Assembly (NCBI GenBank): GCA_021030915.1
Contig: JAGEMR010000002.1
Coordinates: 620,001 to 684,000 of the forward strand
DNA: 64,000 nt
Direction of reading: 5' to 3'
From: Astrothelium macrocarpum
Lineage: Eukaryota; Ascomycota; Dothideomycetes; Trypetheliales; Trypetheliaceae
The translations under genes and the position numbers were made by a program. Positions 24,679-35,998 of this stretch are shown piece after piece (position 1 is the first letter of the stretch; each line of letters opens with the position of its first letter). A model generated the notes under the pieces. That model ran no database searches and was not told where the DNA came from. It saw only the letters and a list, made by a program, of their open reading frames with translations.

Positions 24679-25452
24679 AGATTTGAGCAGGGTGAACAGA
24701 GAGTACGGAGATGGTCTTTTCTTTTCTTTTCTTTTTCTTCGGCCAGAGTGAAGGGAGCTGTTTTTATGGGGGTGACGTGTGACTGCTGCAGCATGATGGG
24801 ACGGCATTCTCTTTCGATACATCAGCAATCAAGATACCCCTCAATAGATGAAGCTGTGGACTGTATGATTTCGGTAAATAATTTACCCAATGCTTTGCTC
24901 AATCAATGTTTTCCAACTCGATTACTAATGGCGGATTTTAGCGTCGCAGATTGCAGATATATTTTGCTCTACGTGTATCAGGGAGACCCTCAGTACAAAT
25001 ACGAGTATAGGATTGAGACCGTGTGATACACGCAACGTGAACTATTCTCCTATGATCCAAAACAATATTATTCCAACCCTCGGTAAAGATTTCCTCGCAA
25101 ACTTGCAGAGCGAACAACTAGTTGAGCGCTACAGAGGGTACTCGTTTGTGAAGATAATCTATCCTTGATACATCATTCTGTTAGATAATACTCATCCAGC
25201 TAAGAATTCCTACAAAGGACCAAGGCTATTGGTTTCAGTAGAAAACATTCACAATTGTCACTTGATAATCATCTGATTCTGGTCTTTCTCTGAGTCTCAA
25301 ACCGATCATTATCAGTTGACTGGTTGATTCGAATACCCTCTGGACATGGGATCAAGCGACCCATTAAATAAATTCCTTATTTACATGAAGATGTTTCCAC
25401 CCGTGGTAGGGACTCAAAATAGAGCACTTTCCAACGGAATCAGCGTACTCAA
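24679..25452. other. Intergenic region with CTTTT-type tract
   Basis: About 770 bp between convergent genes. A pyrimidine run of repeated CTTTT units lies at about 24717-24740, just after the stop codon of the upstream gene. No supported ORF. Confidence 0.45.
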
Positions 25453-26185
25453 TCAAGCAGAAACAGTGTATTTGCTAGATCCAGCAGCGTCACCCCACCC
25501 CTCCGTAGCAATGACCTGGTAGTTGAGCGTGCCCAAATCCATGCCCAACTTCGACCACTCCGCAACGTGGTTGGCAAAGGTAATCGTACCGCCATCGCAC
25601 CTCTGGCTCTCCCGAACAGAAATGTACTGGTTGAAGGTAGCTGTACCTTGGATGGACGGCTGGTTAACCTGCTGGTGCTCGTAAACGGTGTATGTCGAGC
25701 CGTCGCTGGTGAATGTCCCCTTCACAGTGCCTTGGCCTGCGGAACCGCCGCTGGAGCAATCCTGGACGTAGTATTCGACGAGCGGGCTGGTGCTCCAGCC
25801 GTAGAGGGAGACAAGAACGGTGCCGGCGGTGGCGGAGGTGGAACCAGTAAAGGTGACATCCCTATGCAGGCGAGATTAGATTAGGTTGAAGGAAGATTGA
25901 TTGGAAGAGAGTGAAAGAGCTGTACCTGCTAGTGCTACCTGTGGACCAGCCCTTGCCAACGACAAAGTCCTGGGCACCGGAGAAGGTGACGGAGTATCCG
26001 TCGCTTGAGGGACTGTACGACACACTGCCGCTGGTCGTGTAGTCCTGATTGTAGTCTTGTCGTCGGACCAGTTTGGTGCTGAGCTCAAAGTCTGGCTCGG
26101 CATTGCGCTCGACGGATTCTGTTGGGGCAGCGAATGATGTCGCAACTGCTGAAAGGGCAAGGGCAAGGTAGTTGAGGGCAACCAT
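25453..26185 (-). CDS. GH11 endo-1,4-beta-xylanase, secreted
   Basis: Two exons, 26185-25926 and 25861-25453, with a 64-bp intron (GTACAG...CATAG), encode 222 residues. A signal peptide (MVALNYLALALSAVATSFAA) is followed by a propeptide ending at a dibasic LVRR, a Kex2-type site. The mature part is the GH11 jelly roll. The nucleophile is E116 in SPLVEYYV and the acid/base is E207 in ATEGWG. The thumb and cord segments are recognisable in NQPSIQGTATFNQY and the cord helix in NHVAEWSKLGM. The enzyme cuts internal xylan bonds in plant cell walls. There is no carbohydrate-binding module. The protein is about the normal length for a single-domain GH11. Confidence 0.95.
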
Positions 26186-28002
26186 TTTGGCAGTGATTTG
26201 TTTGAGAAAACGAAAGACGATGAGTTGGGAGTGGCGAACAGAAAAGTCAATAGTGAGGATTATGATCAGCTTTATACCCTTACGCCATTATAGTTGTCGT
26301 TGTCATTATCCGGACAAAAGAGATTGGCACTGACGTCCATCCTCTTTAATTGCTGTCTTGAACAAATCGATGGCAGTGGTGCAGCCTGCGAAGGGCAGGG
26401 AAGGACCATGAACCCAACCAATCTCGCGTCCCGAATAGATTAAACAAGAACATCTCTTCCATTTAGCTGTCACAGGACTTCCATGAGGTTTTGGTTCGGA
26501 CCGATCATTGCAAGCGTGCTCTCGGCTGAGTGGATTAAGAACAAGGAAAAGTCTCCAATGTTCGCAATTTTCGTGATCCGGTAAAAGGAGATTCTCGCAT
26601 TGTCTGCTTGGCATTTGAAGGAACAGGTCTTAAACGATTAAATCAGGGAATGCATCATGGCTCCACCAACCAGCAATCATCATCGGGCACTATCTTGTTT
26701 CAAGGATTGTGGCTAATGTTTGGATTAAGACAAGCATTGGAGCTATTAAGGCCTGAAACAAGACCGGTTCTTAGGGTTACGGTGTGATGCGTAGTCATAA
26801 TAGGTCCGTTCGGCGGCAACAAAGGAAGAAAAGCGCGCGTTATAGTCGATGCTTACTGTTTGCTTTCAGGCTATTTGGCTTGCCTCCTTGATGTTGGAAG
26901 AATTCCGTAATGCGAATGCTGATTTAGGGTTTATGATCTTTATACGTAACCGGCGGGCCGTTGTGGCTAGATGTTGATCGTAATGAATTTATAGTCATCG
27001 TTCTTGCAAAAAGCCAAAAATACTCTCACTCTCGAGCGGCCATGGATGCGATAGGATTGACCCAGTTCCTGCCTTGGTCTTTTCGCGTCACCAACGTCGG
27101 CGGCGCAAAGGGGGCGAAGTCGACCGAAGGTAGGCAAGTGTAAGGTAGGTATGCTTAGGGACAGAGCCCTGGAGGATTGAAGTTTGCACAACAAGAACAC
27201 AATTGCCAGAAGTTATGGCCTAAGTACCTTAGTCTTTGCTTCTTGGAATAACGTGAGTACTGCGGCAAATCCGATGTCGCTTGTCTATTCGTTCTCGAAC
27301 TAACAGGGTGTTGAATTCTAAATATTGTTACTAACTTGATTCGGACGATGCACGGGCCGCAATCGACAGTTCGACTGTTGATTGCGGCCCGTGCATCGTC
27401 CGCGCCAATTCATCCACCGATTGTCGGCGATATTTGTTGTGATCTCAATAGATAAACACAAATAATCGAGGTAAAGGTTCTGTCTGAGCTGAAGAAGCTG
27501 CTATGTACAGCTGTATCACGTAATTTCACGTGACTTTACTAGCCTGTTCGGGCTAGGCCCATAACAATATTTGAATGTGAAAACCGGGACATTGAAAGCT
27601 TTCCTAGGTATTCACTGGACTTTAGTAATCCGATTGCACTTTCGGCCCGTCTTCTTAAATGTTTCCTTGTGTTTTTTTAAAATAACGCCTAATCAAAGGT
27701 TGCGCTTATTACATTTTCGCCACATCTTTCTTGTCCATCCATTTACAGCTCACAGTTGCAGGAGACATCGGCATTCGGCAATTGGTAAGATGAGCTCCGT
27801 ATAGAAGTGAAACGTCACTTGAGCCCCACCATGAATTTTTAGCATCTCAGACTCGAACTCTGACGCAAAAATGGGTTGAGCAAAGCATGACTGCGAGCTG
27901 ATTGTCTTTCTCACCATCTTGCCTTCTATACCATCTACAACAGCCCAGCCATCCATCCTACCCTATTGCTCCCCACAACCCCCCACCACCACCTCGAGCA
28001 CC
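26186..28002. other. 1.8-kb intergenic region containing a long hairpin
   Basis: Contains the xylanase promoter at its left end and the Hikeshi promoter at its right end. The only notable structure is the inverted repeat at 27342-27402, listed separately. No supported gene. Confidence 0.45.
27342..27402. repeat. 61-nt near-perfect inverted repeat (hairpin)
   Basis: Perfect 23-bp arms, 27342-27364 and 27380-27402 (starting CGGACGATGCACGGGCC). Between them, one G:T wobble is followed by five more paired bases and a TCG loop at 27371-27373. Folded as RNA or cruciform DNA, almost the whole segment is paired. It sits far from any supported gene end (about 600 bp before Hikeshi). Confidence 0.9.
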
Positions 28003-28779
28003 ATGTTCGGCCTCATCCTCCCCCACCGCCCCGTCCTCACGCCTCCCACCCAAATAACCGAAACCCAATTCGCCTTCCCCTCCATCCCCTCGCACCCCTC
28101 CTTCTCGCACATCGTCGTCTTCCTCCTCCCGGGCACCACCCTCCCCCCCTCCGCCGGCGTCGCCATCTACGTCCAGCTCCCCCCTACACCCAGCACCCCG
28201 TCCCCCGGGTTCACACTCATGGGCGCCATCGGTCCCGGCCGCGAAAGCGCCATCTTCAAGATCAACCTCCCCACCACCTCAAGCGCCGCCGCAGCAGCAG
28301 CAATGGTCGACGACGACGCCATGGTCGACTCGCCCAGCGCGCCCGACAACGCGGCCGCAGCACCCACCATCATCGCGGACCCCAACGCCGCGTCCCCGAC
28401 CGATGCGTCGGCGACGCTGACGGTGGGCCTGTCGATCGAGGCCGCGAGCGCCATCGAGGCGCAGCTGGCGTCGCTCAAGACCGCGAACCCGACGTCGACG
28501 GGGTTCAGTGCCGGCGGGGGTGCGATGGTGCGCGCGCGGACGACGACGGGGCAGGCGTTGGGGGCTGCGGGCGCGGGAGCGGGCGCGGTGACGACGAAGG
28601 TGTTGGCGCAGCGGATCATTGGGAATGCGTTTAATTTCCTGGCGAGCTTTGCGGGGAACAGTGGGGTGGTGGGGGGCGAGGAGGTGGTGCCGTTGAAGGC
28701 GTTTAGGGATTGGTGGGCCAAGTTTGAGAAGCGGGTGGAATTGGATCCGGGGTTTTTGGAGAGGGAGGAATCTGTGTGA
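28003..28779 (+). CDS. OPI10: Hikeshi/Opi10 family protein
   Basis: Intronless, 258 residues; the ATG at 28003 starts the conserved MFGLILPHRPVL. The N-terminal half has the Hikeshi beta-sandwich pattern (TQFAFPSIPSHPSFSHIVVFLLPG, then VAIYVQLP and GFTLMGAIGPGRESAIF). The middle, about residues 95-170, is an Ala/Ser/Asp-rich insert. The C-terminal helical domain ends in VPLKAFRDWWAKFEKRVELD. Hikeshi carries Hsp70 into the nucleus under heat stress; the yeast homologue Opi10 was named for an inositol phenotype. The gene has much higher GC at third positions than its surroundings, which creates long shadow ORFs on the other strand. Confidence 0.9.
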   Translation: MFGLILPHRPVLTPPTQITETQFAFPSIPSHPSFSHIVVFLLPGTTLPPSAGVAIYVQLPPTPSTPSPGFTLMGAIGPGRESAIFKINLPTTSSAAAAAAMVDDDAMVDSPSAPDNAAAAPTIIADPNAASPTDASATLTVGLSIEAASAIEAQLASLKTANPTSTGFSAGGGAMVRARTTTGQALGAAGAGAGAVTTKVLAQRIIGNAFNFLASFAGNSGVVGGEEVVPLKAFRDWWAKFEKRVELDPGFLEREESV

Positions 28780-29048
28780 GGGGGGAGATTTGTGTGGTTG
28801 GGATGGGGAGTTGTTGATAAAACTATGGGATGAGAGCGGTCTACAAAATTGCGCGGGGTTGGATGGGAGCAGATATGTCAAGCTGGAGTTTTGGATTTGG
28901 AGCCATTGTTGAATGAAGGTCCTTTTTGACGTTTGTAAGCGTTCAAGCGTGGGGTCATTTTGTACAATCACTCATACAGCAATGATTAACGTGTCTCAAG
29001 AGATGACTGTGGTGGGTTGAAAATAATTCTCTGAATATTCATCGCTAT

Positions 29049-31945
29049 TTATGGAACGTACAGCCGTGAATAGGATCCCACTTCAGCTCTGCAGCAAACG
29101 CACGCTGCAAAGTTCCTCATGGCCAGCCCGACTCTGCAATCATCACACAAGCTCAGGCATCCACAAGGCCAAACGAGGACCGTTCGCGGCGCAGACTGGC
29201 ATACTACACACTGTGGACCGCTGGAACCCATACCTGCGGCGCCCGTATTCCATGATCCCTGTCCTTGAGCAGCAGGTTGGCCCATTTGTGAGGGCGTTTG
29301 CTTGAGGCGCCTCTGTTCAAGGATGAAACATTCGAGCAGCATCTCATCTTCTTCCGTATTCGAATTTTGTGATGCGCGACGACTTTGAGATGAGGGCATA
29401 GATGTCAGGAGAATTTGGCGTCTATCCCGTTCAATGTTTCGTTGGTATTGCGACCGCGTGAGTGGCCGATCCGAACGGAGATGGCGAGCGAGCATTCGTG
29501 CTTCCGCCGCATCTTCTGGACTTCTCGGGTCTAATAGCTGAGCCAGCCGGCTTGTGTCTATGGTATCTTCTCGTGAGGCCATGTCGTTATCGAAGAATGG
29601 GCGCTCGCGAGTAGGTGTTATTCGTCCATCATCGTCATCGCTCAATTGTGCCAAGTCGCTGACCTCAGTTTCTGTCGAAATCACGCTGGTTAAATCATCG
29701 TCTTGTTCCTGCAATGGAGGAATATATTCTCCACTTGAATCCAGATCGCCCCAATTCCCACCATTAGACCACCAAGAATACAGCGATTGGTCAAGTTTCT
29801 CTTCAGTAATCAATGGTTGACTCTGAGCGATGGCGATATCCTGCATACGCCGACGCACTTCCTTTTCTACGTCTAGTCGATCAATTTGAGGCAACGTTAT
29901 CTTTTCACCTTTGGATGTGACATAGAAATCCCTTGGTGCAGCTTCCGATGCTGTCGAAGTCTTATGAGAGCGAGGTGGAGGTTGATTGCCTCCATATCGA
30001 AGGCGCATCATCCATTGAGGTCGGTATTGTATACCAAACTGCCTGAGAATAAGATGTATAAGGTTCGCAGAAACTCCACCCAGAAGCCAAAGGATACCCT
30101 TGAGGAAGTCGAAGCTTAGTGTCCACCTTCCCCGACGCTGAAGTAAACCCACACCATTGTCAAAAGCCGCCGATACAGGAACCTGGTTGGCATTCTTCTT
30201 TTGGCGTGCCTTCCTCTCGCGAGCGTAACCACCGGGAAATGCCGTACGGGAGCCTGAAGCACGCAAGTTCAAATCATCTGTCAACTCTGGTGGAATAGAG
30301 TCGACGGAACGCTTGACGAGAGCTCTTCGCTGAAGGACTTCCCCTAATCGTTTCTGCTCCAGCCAACTCATCCTGCCAATACGAATTCCCTGGCCTTCAT
30401 TGAGGTAGACGGCTTCGCTAGCCGAGGTGAGGATGCTAAAGCCAATTTTAAGAAGACTAGTATAGAAATCCTCTTGCCAGTTTATTCGGATAGGCGCTCC
30501 CAAGGATAGGTGTACATTGGCTTGGAGGTTGTCATATGCCAGTGCAAAACGTTCTCTGAGACTTAAAGGTACTGACGATCTTCTTGGAGGCGATAGTATA
30601 GTTATTACGAAGGCGAGCGCATATATGATGGCACAAACGGATATACCAATGAGGACAAGTAGGTGAGGGATAAAGCCAACGATGCAGGCCGTGGGTAATC
30701 CAGGGAGGCCGAGTTGGTCGAAAGAGTTTGACGATAGGATGAAAACTTTCCAAAGGCTCCAGGTGAACGTTGCCATGTAGCAAAGTGCCCAAAACCCTGT
30801 ATTGACCAACCGGAGCTTAGCTCTTAGACCAAGTACTGCGAGTACGTTGCTGCTGAGGTGACTACAACAGGAGATTAACGAGATAAGCAATACTTCTGGG
30901 GGAGCATTCCAGGTCTTGATCAGTGCATAGCGCTTGAAGATGGTAGAAGAAACGGTCCGAGCGTCGCCAGAACTTGACGAACCAATCAATCCCAACCTCG
31001 CAGAGCCGCTGACCAGCGATTCTGTCTCTGCAAATGCGAGAGAGTGCTCGAAAATCGTCATTCCGACTTCGGGCATTTGTTGTCGACCTTGTAACGCGCA
31101 TGCCAGAGTGTCACAGAACTGGCCTAAACAGAAAGATAATAAAAGTGGCCATAACAAAGAAAGAGAACCAGACCATGGACCACTATGGTTTCCGTCTGTG
31201 GGTATCATGTTCATCGCTGAGCAGCAAGCAGCATCATCCTTCCAGAACAGGACGGTAGAGCTGAGGTAGTAGAGGAAGCCTCCTGTCCCAGCAAGGTCAT
31301 CCAGGACGGGCTTGTTGGGGTCGTGGTATCGGAGAAGTGCAAAGTTGGGTGAACTTTGGCACTTCATGGTTTGAAGTACGGAAAGGATCTGGTTGAGGAA
31401 CACAATAATCGGTATAACGTACAGGGTGAGACGGGCTCGCCATCGTAGACGAAGAGGATTTCGTGATGAAGCGTAGAATTGAGTGCGGTTTAGTACAATG
31501 GCCTGGTAAGAGTGGTCAGTAGGAGTCTTGCGAGATTGTGCATTACAATGCTCACAATGATGAAAACGACCAATGCCCACTTGGAGGTCATGTAGGTGAA
31601 CATGCCTCCAAGATTACGAATGCTGTCAAAGCTAAAAGGGCTGCTTGCTGTGGTTGGAGTACTGGACATTGTTGCGTTTGCCGACGCTTGAGGCGAAGAA
31701 CTTGTACTTCCAATGGTCTCCGGAGACGTGATTGTGCCAGAGGCATTCAACAGTTCGGCTACGGTAGCCTCGGCAATGAAGGTGCCTTCATTGCGCAACT
31801 TGCCAAAGAAGTTGTCGATGCGTTCTGGCACCGTAAAGAGAGCAAAAGATCCAGCTCGCTGGGCGAGGCGCGGTGCAGCGAGAAGCAAGTCCATAGCGGA
31901 CGGAACAAAGGAAGAATTAGAGACGGTCGTGCGTATTTGCTCCAT
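29049..31945 (-). CDS. Polytopic membrane RING-type E3 ubiquitin ligase, Asi3-like
   Basis: Two exons, 31945-31547 and 31502-29049, with a 44-bp intron and phase 0, give 950 residues. About six to seven membrane helices are visible, including WALVVFIIVSI, LTLYVIPIIVFL, LLWPLLLSFCLG, LISLISCCSHL, FWALCYMATFTWSLW and the long IPHLLVLIGISVC segment; another lies near ILWLLGGVSANLI. The cytosolic/nucleoplasmic part is acidic and ends in a RING: CVVCQ, then CGCLSLCDDC and CVCC. A C-terminal RING behind many helices matches the inner-nuclear-membrane Asi1/Asi3 ligases, which degrade mislocalised membrane proteins and Stp transcription factors. The specific orthology is inference; a Dsc- or Doa10-like role is less likely by topology. 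Confidence 0.72.
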
Positions 31946-32403
31946 CTTGAGAAATGCGGTTAAAGCAACGTTATAGAAAGGAAGAGTTGTGGTAAGCCGC
32001 AGCTACCTGGAAGATTTCAGGAAGGAAATCATCACTTCGAATGCGATGAGTAGCCAAGTTCAGGCAATTGGATCCTCATCATATTCTCGACCGACCTATC
32101 CGGATTATGAATGTGAAGGAGGTTGAGCATGTAAATGGTGGCGGATACTGTACTCCGTAAGCCAACGTGCCAAGGAAAGTTGTTCGATGTCGGCGCCGGG
32201 GATTATTTGCTCCGTAGACCGATTGCGGCCGCGTATCGCGAAGATAAAGAGGTACCTTATGGAGCACCTGCCTATTACTCATCCGTCTGGCTTTAAGAGT
32301 CCCAAGCTGGGTGGTTGCACGTGTAGTCTCTACATACTCGGTGAGCGAGCTTCACAATCAAATCATCATACCTTATCTGGACAGTACTAAATCGAGTGTC
32401 AAC
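31946..32403. promoter_or_regulatory. Divergent intergenic region
   Basis: About 460 bp between the divergent RING ligase and GFA-domain genes. No specific element was identified. Confidence 0.4.
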
Positions 32404-32993
32404 ATGTCAACTCATCGAACTTCAATAACAGGAGGCTGTCTCTGTGGTTCTATCAGATATACCGCCAAGTTTCCGGAAGATGATGCTTGGCCAAGAAGAC
32501 CGGTGAGTCTGGATGAGTTGACTGTAAGAACCAGATATTCATCACCTTCAAGCTCGACATCTGCCAATGCACAATGTGTCGGAAGAGCTGTGGATCTCTT
32601 GTGGCGTATTTTATTAGAGTCCATGCTTCAGACATAGAACCACCTTTGGAATCATCACCCAGCTATAAAATCTATGATTCCTCTGACCAAGCGTTTCGCT
32701 CGTTTTGCTCATCCTGTGGAGGCTCCCTGGCAATGGTATACCGTAACAGCCCCGAAAAGACTTTTCTATACGTTGGCACTGTGGATGAAGAGTGCCTCAT
32801 AGGAGCAAAGGTTCCCGGGTCGGAGAAATCGACGGAGAATGGGATCATTTTCGAGCGTCAGGGTGGAGTCGGCAAAGATGGCTTCACGTTTGGAGATCAC
32901 TATTGTTTCGAGAATGCCATTCCTGGAATTTCTGATAAAATGCCTGGCTTGAAATATCTAAAGACTGACCAGGAAGGCAAGGGCTTTCTGTAG
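32404..32993 (+). CDS. GFA/CENP-V domain zinc protein
   Basis: Two exons, 32404-32502 and 32553-32993, with a 50-bp intron (GTGAGT...CAAG) in phase 0; 179 residues. Zinc-binding cysteine groups are all present: GCLCGSIRY in exon 1, ICQCTMC straight after the splice, and FCSSCGGSL further on. The fold is that of glutathione-dependent formaldehyde-activating enzyme and CENP-V. Fungal genomes carry many such small members with unknown substrates, probably glutathione- or thiol-adduct chemistry. The splice is needed to bring the second cysteine group into frame, which supports the model. Confidence 0.88.
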
Positions 32994-33799
32994 TCAGAGT
33001 AGGATGAACATACTATTATAGATCTTCGATCCACCATCACACATCGTTATGAGTTATTTTGGTAAGAGGCATGTATAGGATGAAGAGTTGAAAGATCACC
33101 GTAGCTGCTGTTTGGTGAAAGACGATTTGAAGTCTGATCAGCCGTGTCTACCTAACACGGAGATGTTACTTTGCGCTATCAATGGTCACAATAGGAAAAG
33201 TCAAGAGGCCACAAGAGATATAATTTGCTGTAAGCCTCGTCGAGCAGACCCTGTACCACTTCAAACGGTCATGAATCGTAAATAATTTGTCAATGACCTG
33301 GTGAGAAATATATCCTAAGATACTCCCATCTGTTATTGTTGAGGGGCTTACGACGAGGGCTGCGGTGAGTTGCCACTAATGTCTCGCGATGACGACCGGT
33401 GACAGTTTTAATTACAGCCACTGATGGCGCTCTGTCCGTTCTTCACCCCGCTCGATTCATACACTGTACCAACCATGAGGGAAATATAGGCAGTGACAAT
33501 GTCTATAGAGTACATGCAAGACTCCACATTGTTTTTTCCCTCAAAAGGGTTTAAATAAATCAATTTGTTCAACGCCAACACTCGTGGATTGAAAATGTCT
33601 TTTAGTCGAGATGCAACGTTAGGCCCTCCAAACACCATGCGCTAACTCCGTCCGAGATTTGACCCAACAACGCGCAGATATTTCACACCGGTCGCTTTCG
33701 TTTAAAGCACTGTTCAATCGGTAAACTTAACTGATCGTAACAAGTCCTTGCCATTGTTGAAGCCTTTTCCCAAGATCTTAATCGCAGCGAAATTGAAGC
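32994..33799. other. Intergenic region, no gene seen
   Basis: About 800 bp. Short ORFs only, with no motif or splice support. Confidence 0.4.
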
Positions 33800-34330
33800 A
33801 TGTCTAGCACTGCGCTCCCAAATCCAACCCGCTACATCACAGACAACGACGCCGACGGAGAATCGTTTTTCTCCACCACTCAACCAGATTCCATTCCTGT
33901 CTATGGCAACCGCGGTGGCGGTATTCAACGACTCGCCTACACCACCGAACAGGCACCCATGCAGCTCACTGACAACGCCGACCTCAAGGCGTACGGAGAG
34001 GTTATAAAAGACCACATGCCTTTGGTTAGGCCCGGCGGCGGTGCCAATGTTTGGTACAACGACGTTCCTCCGGAGGCCGAAGGTCCCATGCATCGCACCG
34101 TGAGCTTCGACATTTGCATCCAGCTATTCGGCGAGATGGAGCTCACATTGTCCAACGGCGAGACACGCACTCTCCGGCCCGGTGACATAGTGTTTCAGAG
34201 GTCCACTCTCCACAAATGGAAGAATCCAAGCAAAACGGAATGGGCGAGGATGATTGGTATTACGTCTGAATGCCAACCTGTGCTTACAGAAAAGGGAAAG
34301 ACTCTGGAGACTTATTTTGAGAGTCATTGA
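33800..34330 (+). CDS. Single-domain cupin protein
   Basis: Intronless, 176 residues. The cupin barrel covers about residues 70-150. The second cupin motif is clear (LRPGDIVFQRSTLHKWKN, with Gly-Asp, His and Asn). The first motif is partial: HRTVSFDICIQLFGEMEL has one histidine and the acidic residue but not the paired HxH, so metal binding is uncertain. Similar fungal proteins are annotated only as cupin 2 proteins, sometimes near oxidative catabolism genes. No operon-like partner is present here. Confidence 0.82.
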   Translation: MSSTALPNPTRYITDNDADGESFFSTTQPDSIPVYGNRGGGIQRLAYTTEQAPMQLTDNADLKAYGEVIKDHMPLVRPGGGANVWYNDVPPEAEGPMHRTVSFDICIQLFGEMELTLSNGETRTLRPGDIVFQRSTLHKWKNPSKTEWARMIGITSECQPVLTEKGKTLETYFESH

Positions 34331-35368
34331 GGCGAATACAAGACACGCCAGTATTTTCTTCTCATATCCGTACCTTGAATGGCAAACTGAAGTCAGACGT
34401 GTGAGTTGCGTGTAAATACTCGCGCATCCTTGTCATTGAAGCAGTATATCGCACACCAATTGAGCAGCTCTCTATTTGTGGAAAAACCCACGTAACTTGC
34501 TTCATTGACTTGTGGTGTTGGGTCGTCGGTCTCTTTGGTTGGAGGTACCGGCCGCCATTGCGACGTTGCATGAAGACATGCGCCACTGTAATTGTCGAGC
34601 GTCCTCTCGGCGGGTTAGAGTGTCTATTAACTTAAGCTATTGCAGGCTTCTGATCGGCTAAGAAACTTAGACTGGAAACACTATTGTGTATGAGACGTTG
34701 TAAAAATGACGATCTTTAGTTCTGAATGTAAGCAAGAAATGAAACCCGCTTGATTTCCTCCAGCTCTCAAAGCAAGTTTTTCTTTCCGCTTTCGTAGTCC
34801 GACTCTTCTCATACTACAACCGAGCAATAAAGCCGAGCCATAATCCCGACAACGTCCCAAAAATATAATAAAATTTCGGAACAGCGTTGATATCAGGATC
34901 TGAATCTCGGTGCAAGTTGCCTGGGCCCGAGATTCTTGTGCGAATCGAGTGGTGAATGCTGCTGCCTACCGCAGGCCGGTGAGAACCCAGTCATGCACAT
35001 CCAGCAACATGAACTGGGTCTTATAGAATCTTTTCCTTTCGCACTTTAACAAGAAGCTCAAAAGCAATAATGCGACTTTTTCGAAATTCTTAGATGCGTA
35101 CACTAATCATTCGAGATTGCCGGATGTCCGATGTATGACTTACGAAGAAGGAACGCGTGGACGCTCCGTGGTGTGAATGGCGAAGTAATCACTTTATGAC
35201 TTTTCCGAATTTTTTTTCATTAGTTAAGGCTCTTCTCTCTTTTTCTTTTTAGAAGGTACTTGCGCTCCTTACGTACACCGGCGTGCGAAATTGCCCTACT
35301 GTCTTTGGATGCGAGAACCCGGATTGAGTCTAATCGAAACAACACTCTTTTGACACCTGACCACGGCT
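34331..35368. other. 1-kb intergenic region, no gene seen
   Basis: No supported ORF or repeat. The last 200 bp before 35369 are T/C-rich, as is common in fungal promoters. Confidence 0.4.
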
Positions 35369-35998
35369 ATGAGCAACATTTCGTACCCGGCACACCAGTC
35401 AGAGCTGGCCATCCTCCAAAATAGCCATCTTCGGCGAGGTATGGAGGGATTCAGATCAATTCCATTGCGCAAGAAATCACTTGAGAAAGCGACTGAGCAG
35501 TTTATAGCCAGTACGAGCAACAGCAACGGCCTCTGCGGGCATTTAAAAGGGAATTTTGAAGAAGCATCTTGTCAAATACACCAGCTGCTCTGGAACTTCG
35601 GCAGGTCCAGGTTCTGGAGTCCCGACATCGTATTTCGGATTTTTAACGATCTAGACGTCCTTTTCTTCAATGGCGTGCTCTACCACAGAGTATATCTCAG
35701 ATGGGTACAATACTGTCCAGAGGGGGACATCGCCGAGACCAAAGGCCCCCTGCCTTTCTTCCGACCTCGGACTAGGATGACGTTATTCTGGGACTCTATC
35801 AAAGGCGCGACATTGTCAGAGCTCGTGGGCCATCTACTACACGAGATGTTGCACGCATATCTAATGATCTTAACGCGCGGTGACGATCAGGAGGGTGGTC
35901 GGAGAGAATATCATGGGCCTTGTTTTCGGAAATGTGCTGATGCCATAGCGCAAGCATTCAATGGAGAGATTTCGATCATAGATGACGACGAGGATTGA
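35369..35998 (+). CDS. SprT-like zinc metalloprotease-domain protein, copy 1
   Basis: Intronless, 209 residues. The zincin motif is HEMLH in LLHEMLHAYLMIL; the third ligand is probably the histidine of EYHGPCFRKC, which matches the HGPxF element of SprT/Spartan. Upstream, PDIVFRIFNDLDVLFFNGVL and RVYLRWVQY form the SprT N-terminal helices and strand. It ends with an acidic tail (IIDDDED). It is a diverged tandem paralogue of the gene at 36764: both share the same SYPAHQSELAILQN-like start and the same core. No signal peptide, so it is probably intracellular. SprT-like enzymes include the DNA-protein crosslink proteases Spartan and Wss1, but the DNA-binding parts are not visible here. Confidence 0.82.
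   Translation: MSNISYPAHQSELAILQNSHLRRGMEGFRSIPLRKKSLEKATEQFIASTSNSNGLCGHLKGNFEEASCQIHQLLWNFGRSRFWSPDIVFRIFNDLDVLFFNGVLYHRVYLRWVQYCPEGDIAETKGPLPFFRPRTRMTLFWDSIKGATLSELVGHLLHEMLHAYLMILTRGDDQEGGRREYHGPCFRKCADAIAQAFNGEISIIDDDED

Noticed and set aside
27342..27402. Hairpin as a tRNA or other standard RNA gene
   Set aside because: A single straight stem with a 3-nt loop; no cloverleaf, no B-box GGTTCRA, no CCA-adjacent acceptor pattern.
11930..28779. A biosynthetic or catabolic gene cluster
   Set aside because: Neighbouring genes are unrelated housekeeping and secreted enzymes; no synthase, transporter and regulator group occurs.
27966..28971. Long Arg/His-rich ORFs on both strands over OPI10
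   Set aside because: Shadows of a gene with very high third-position GC; the Hikeshi frame has the recognisable protein.
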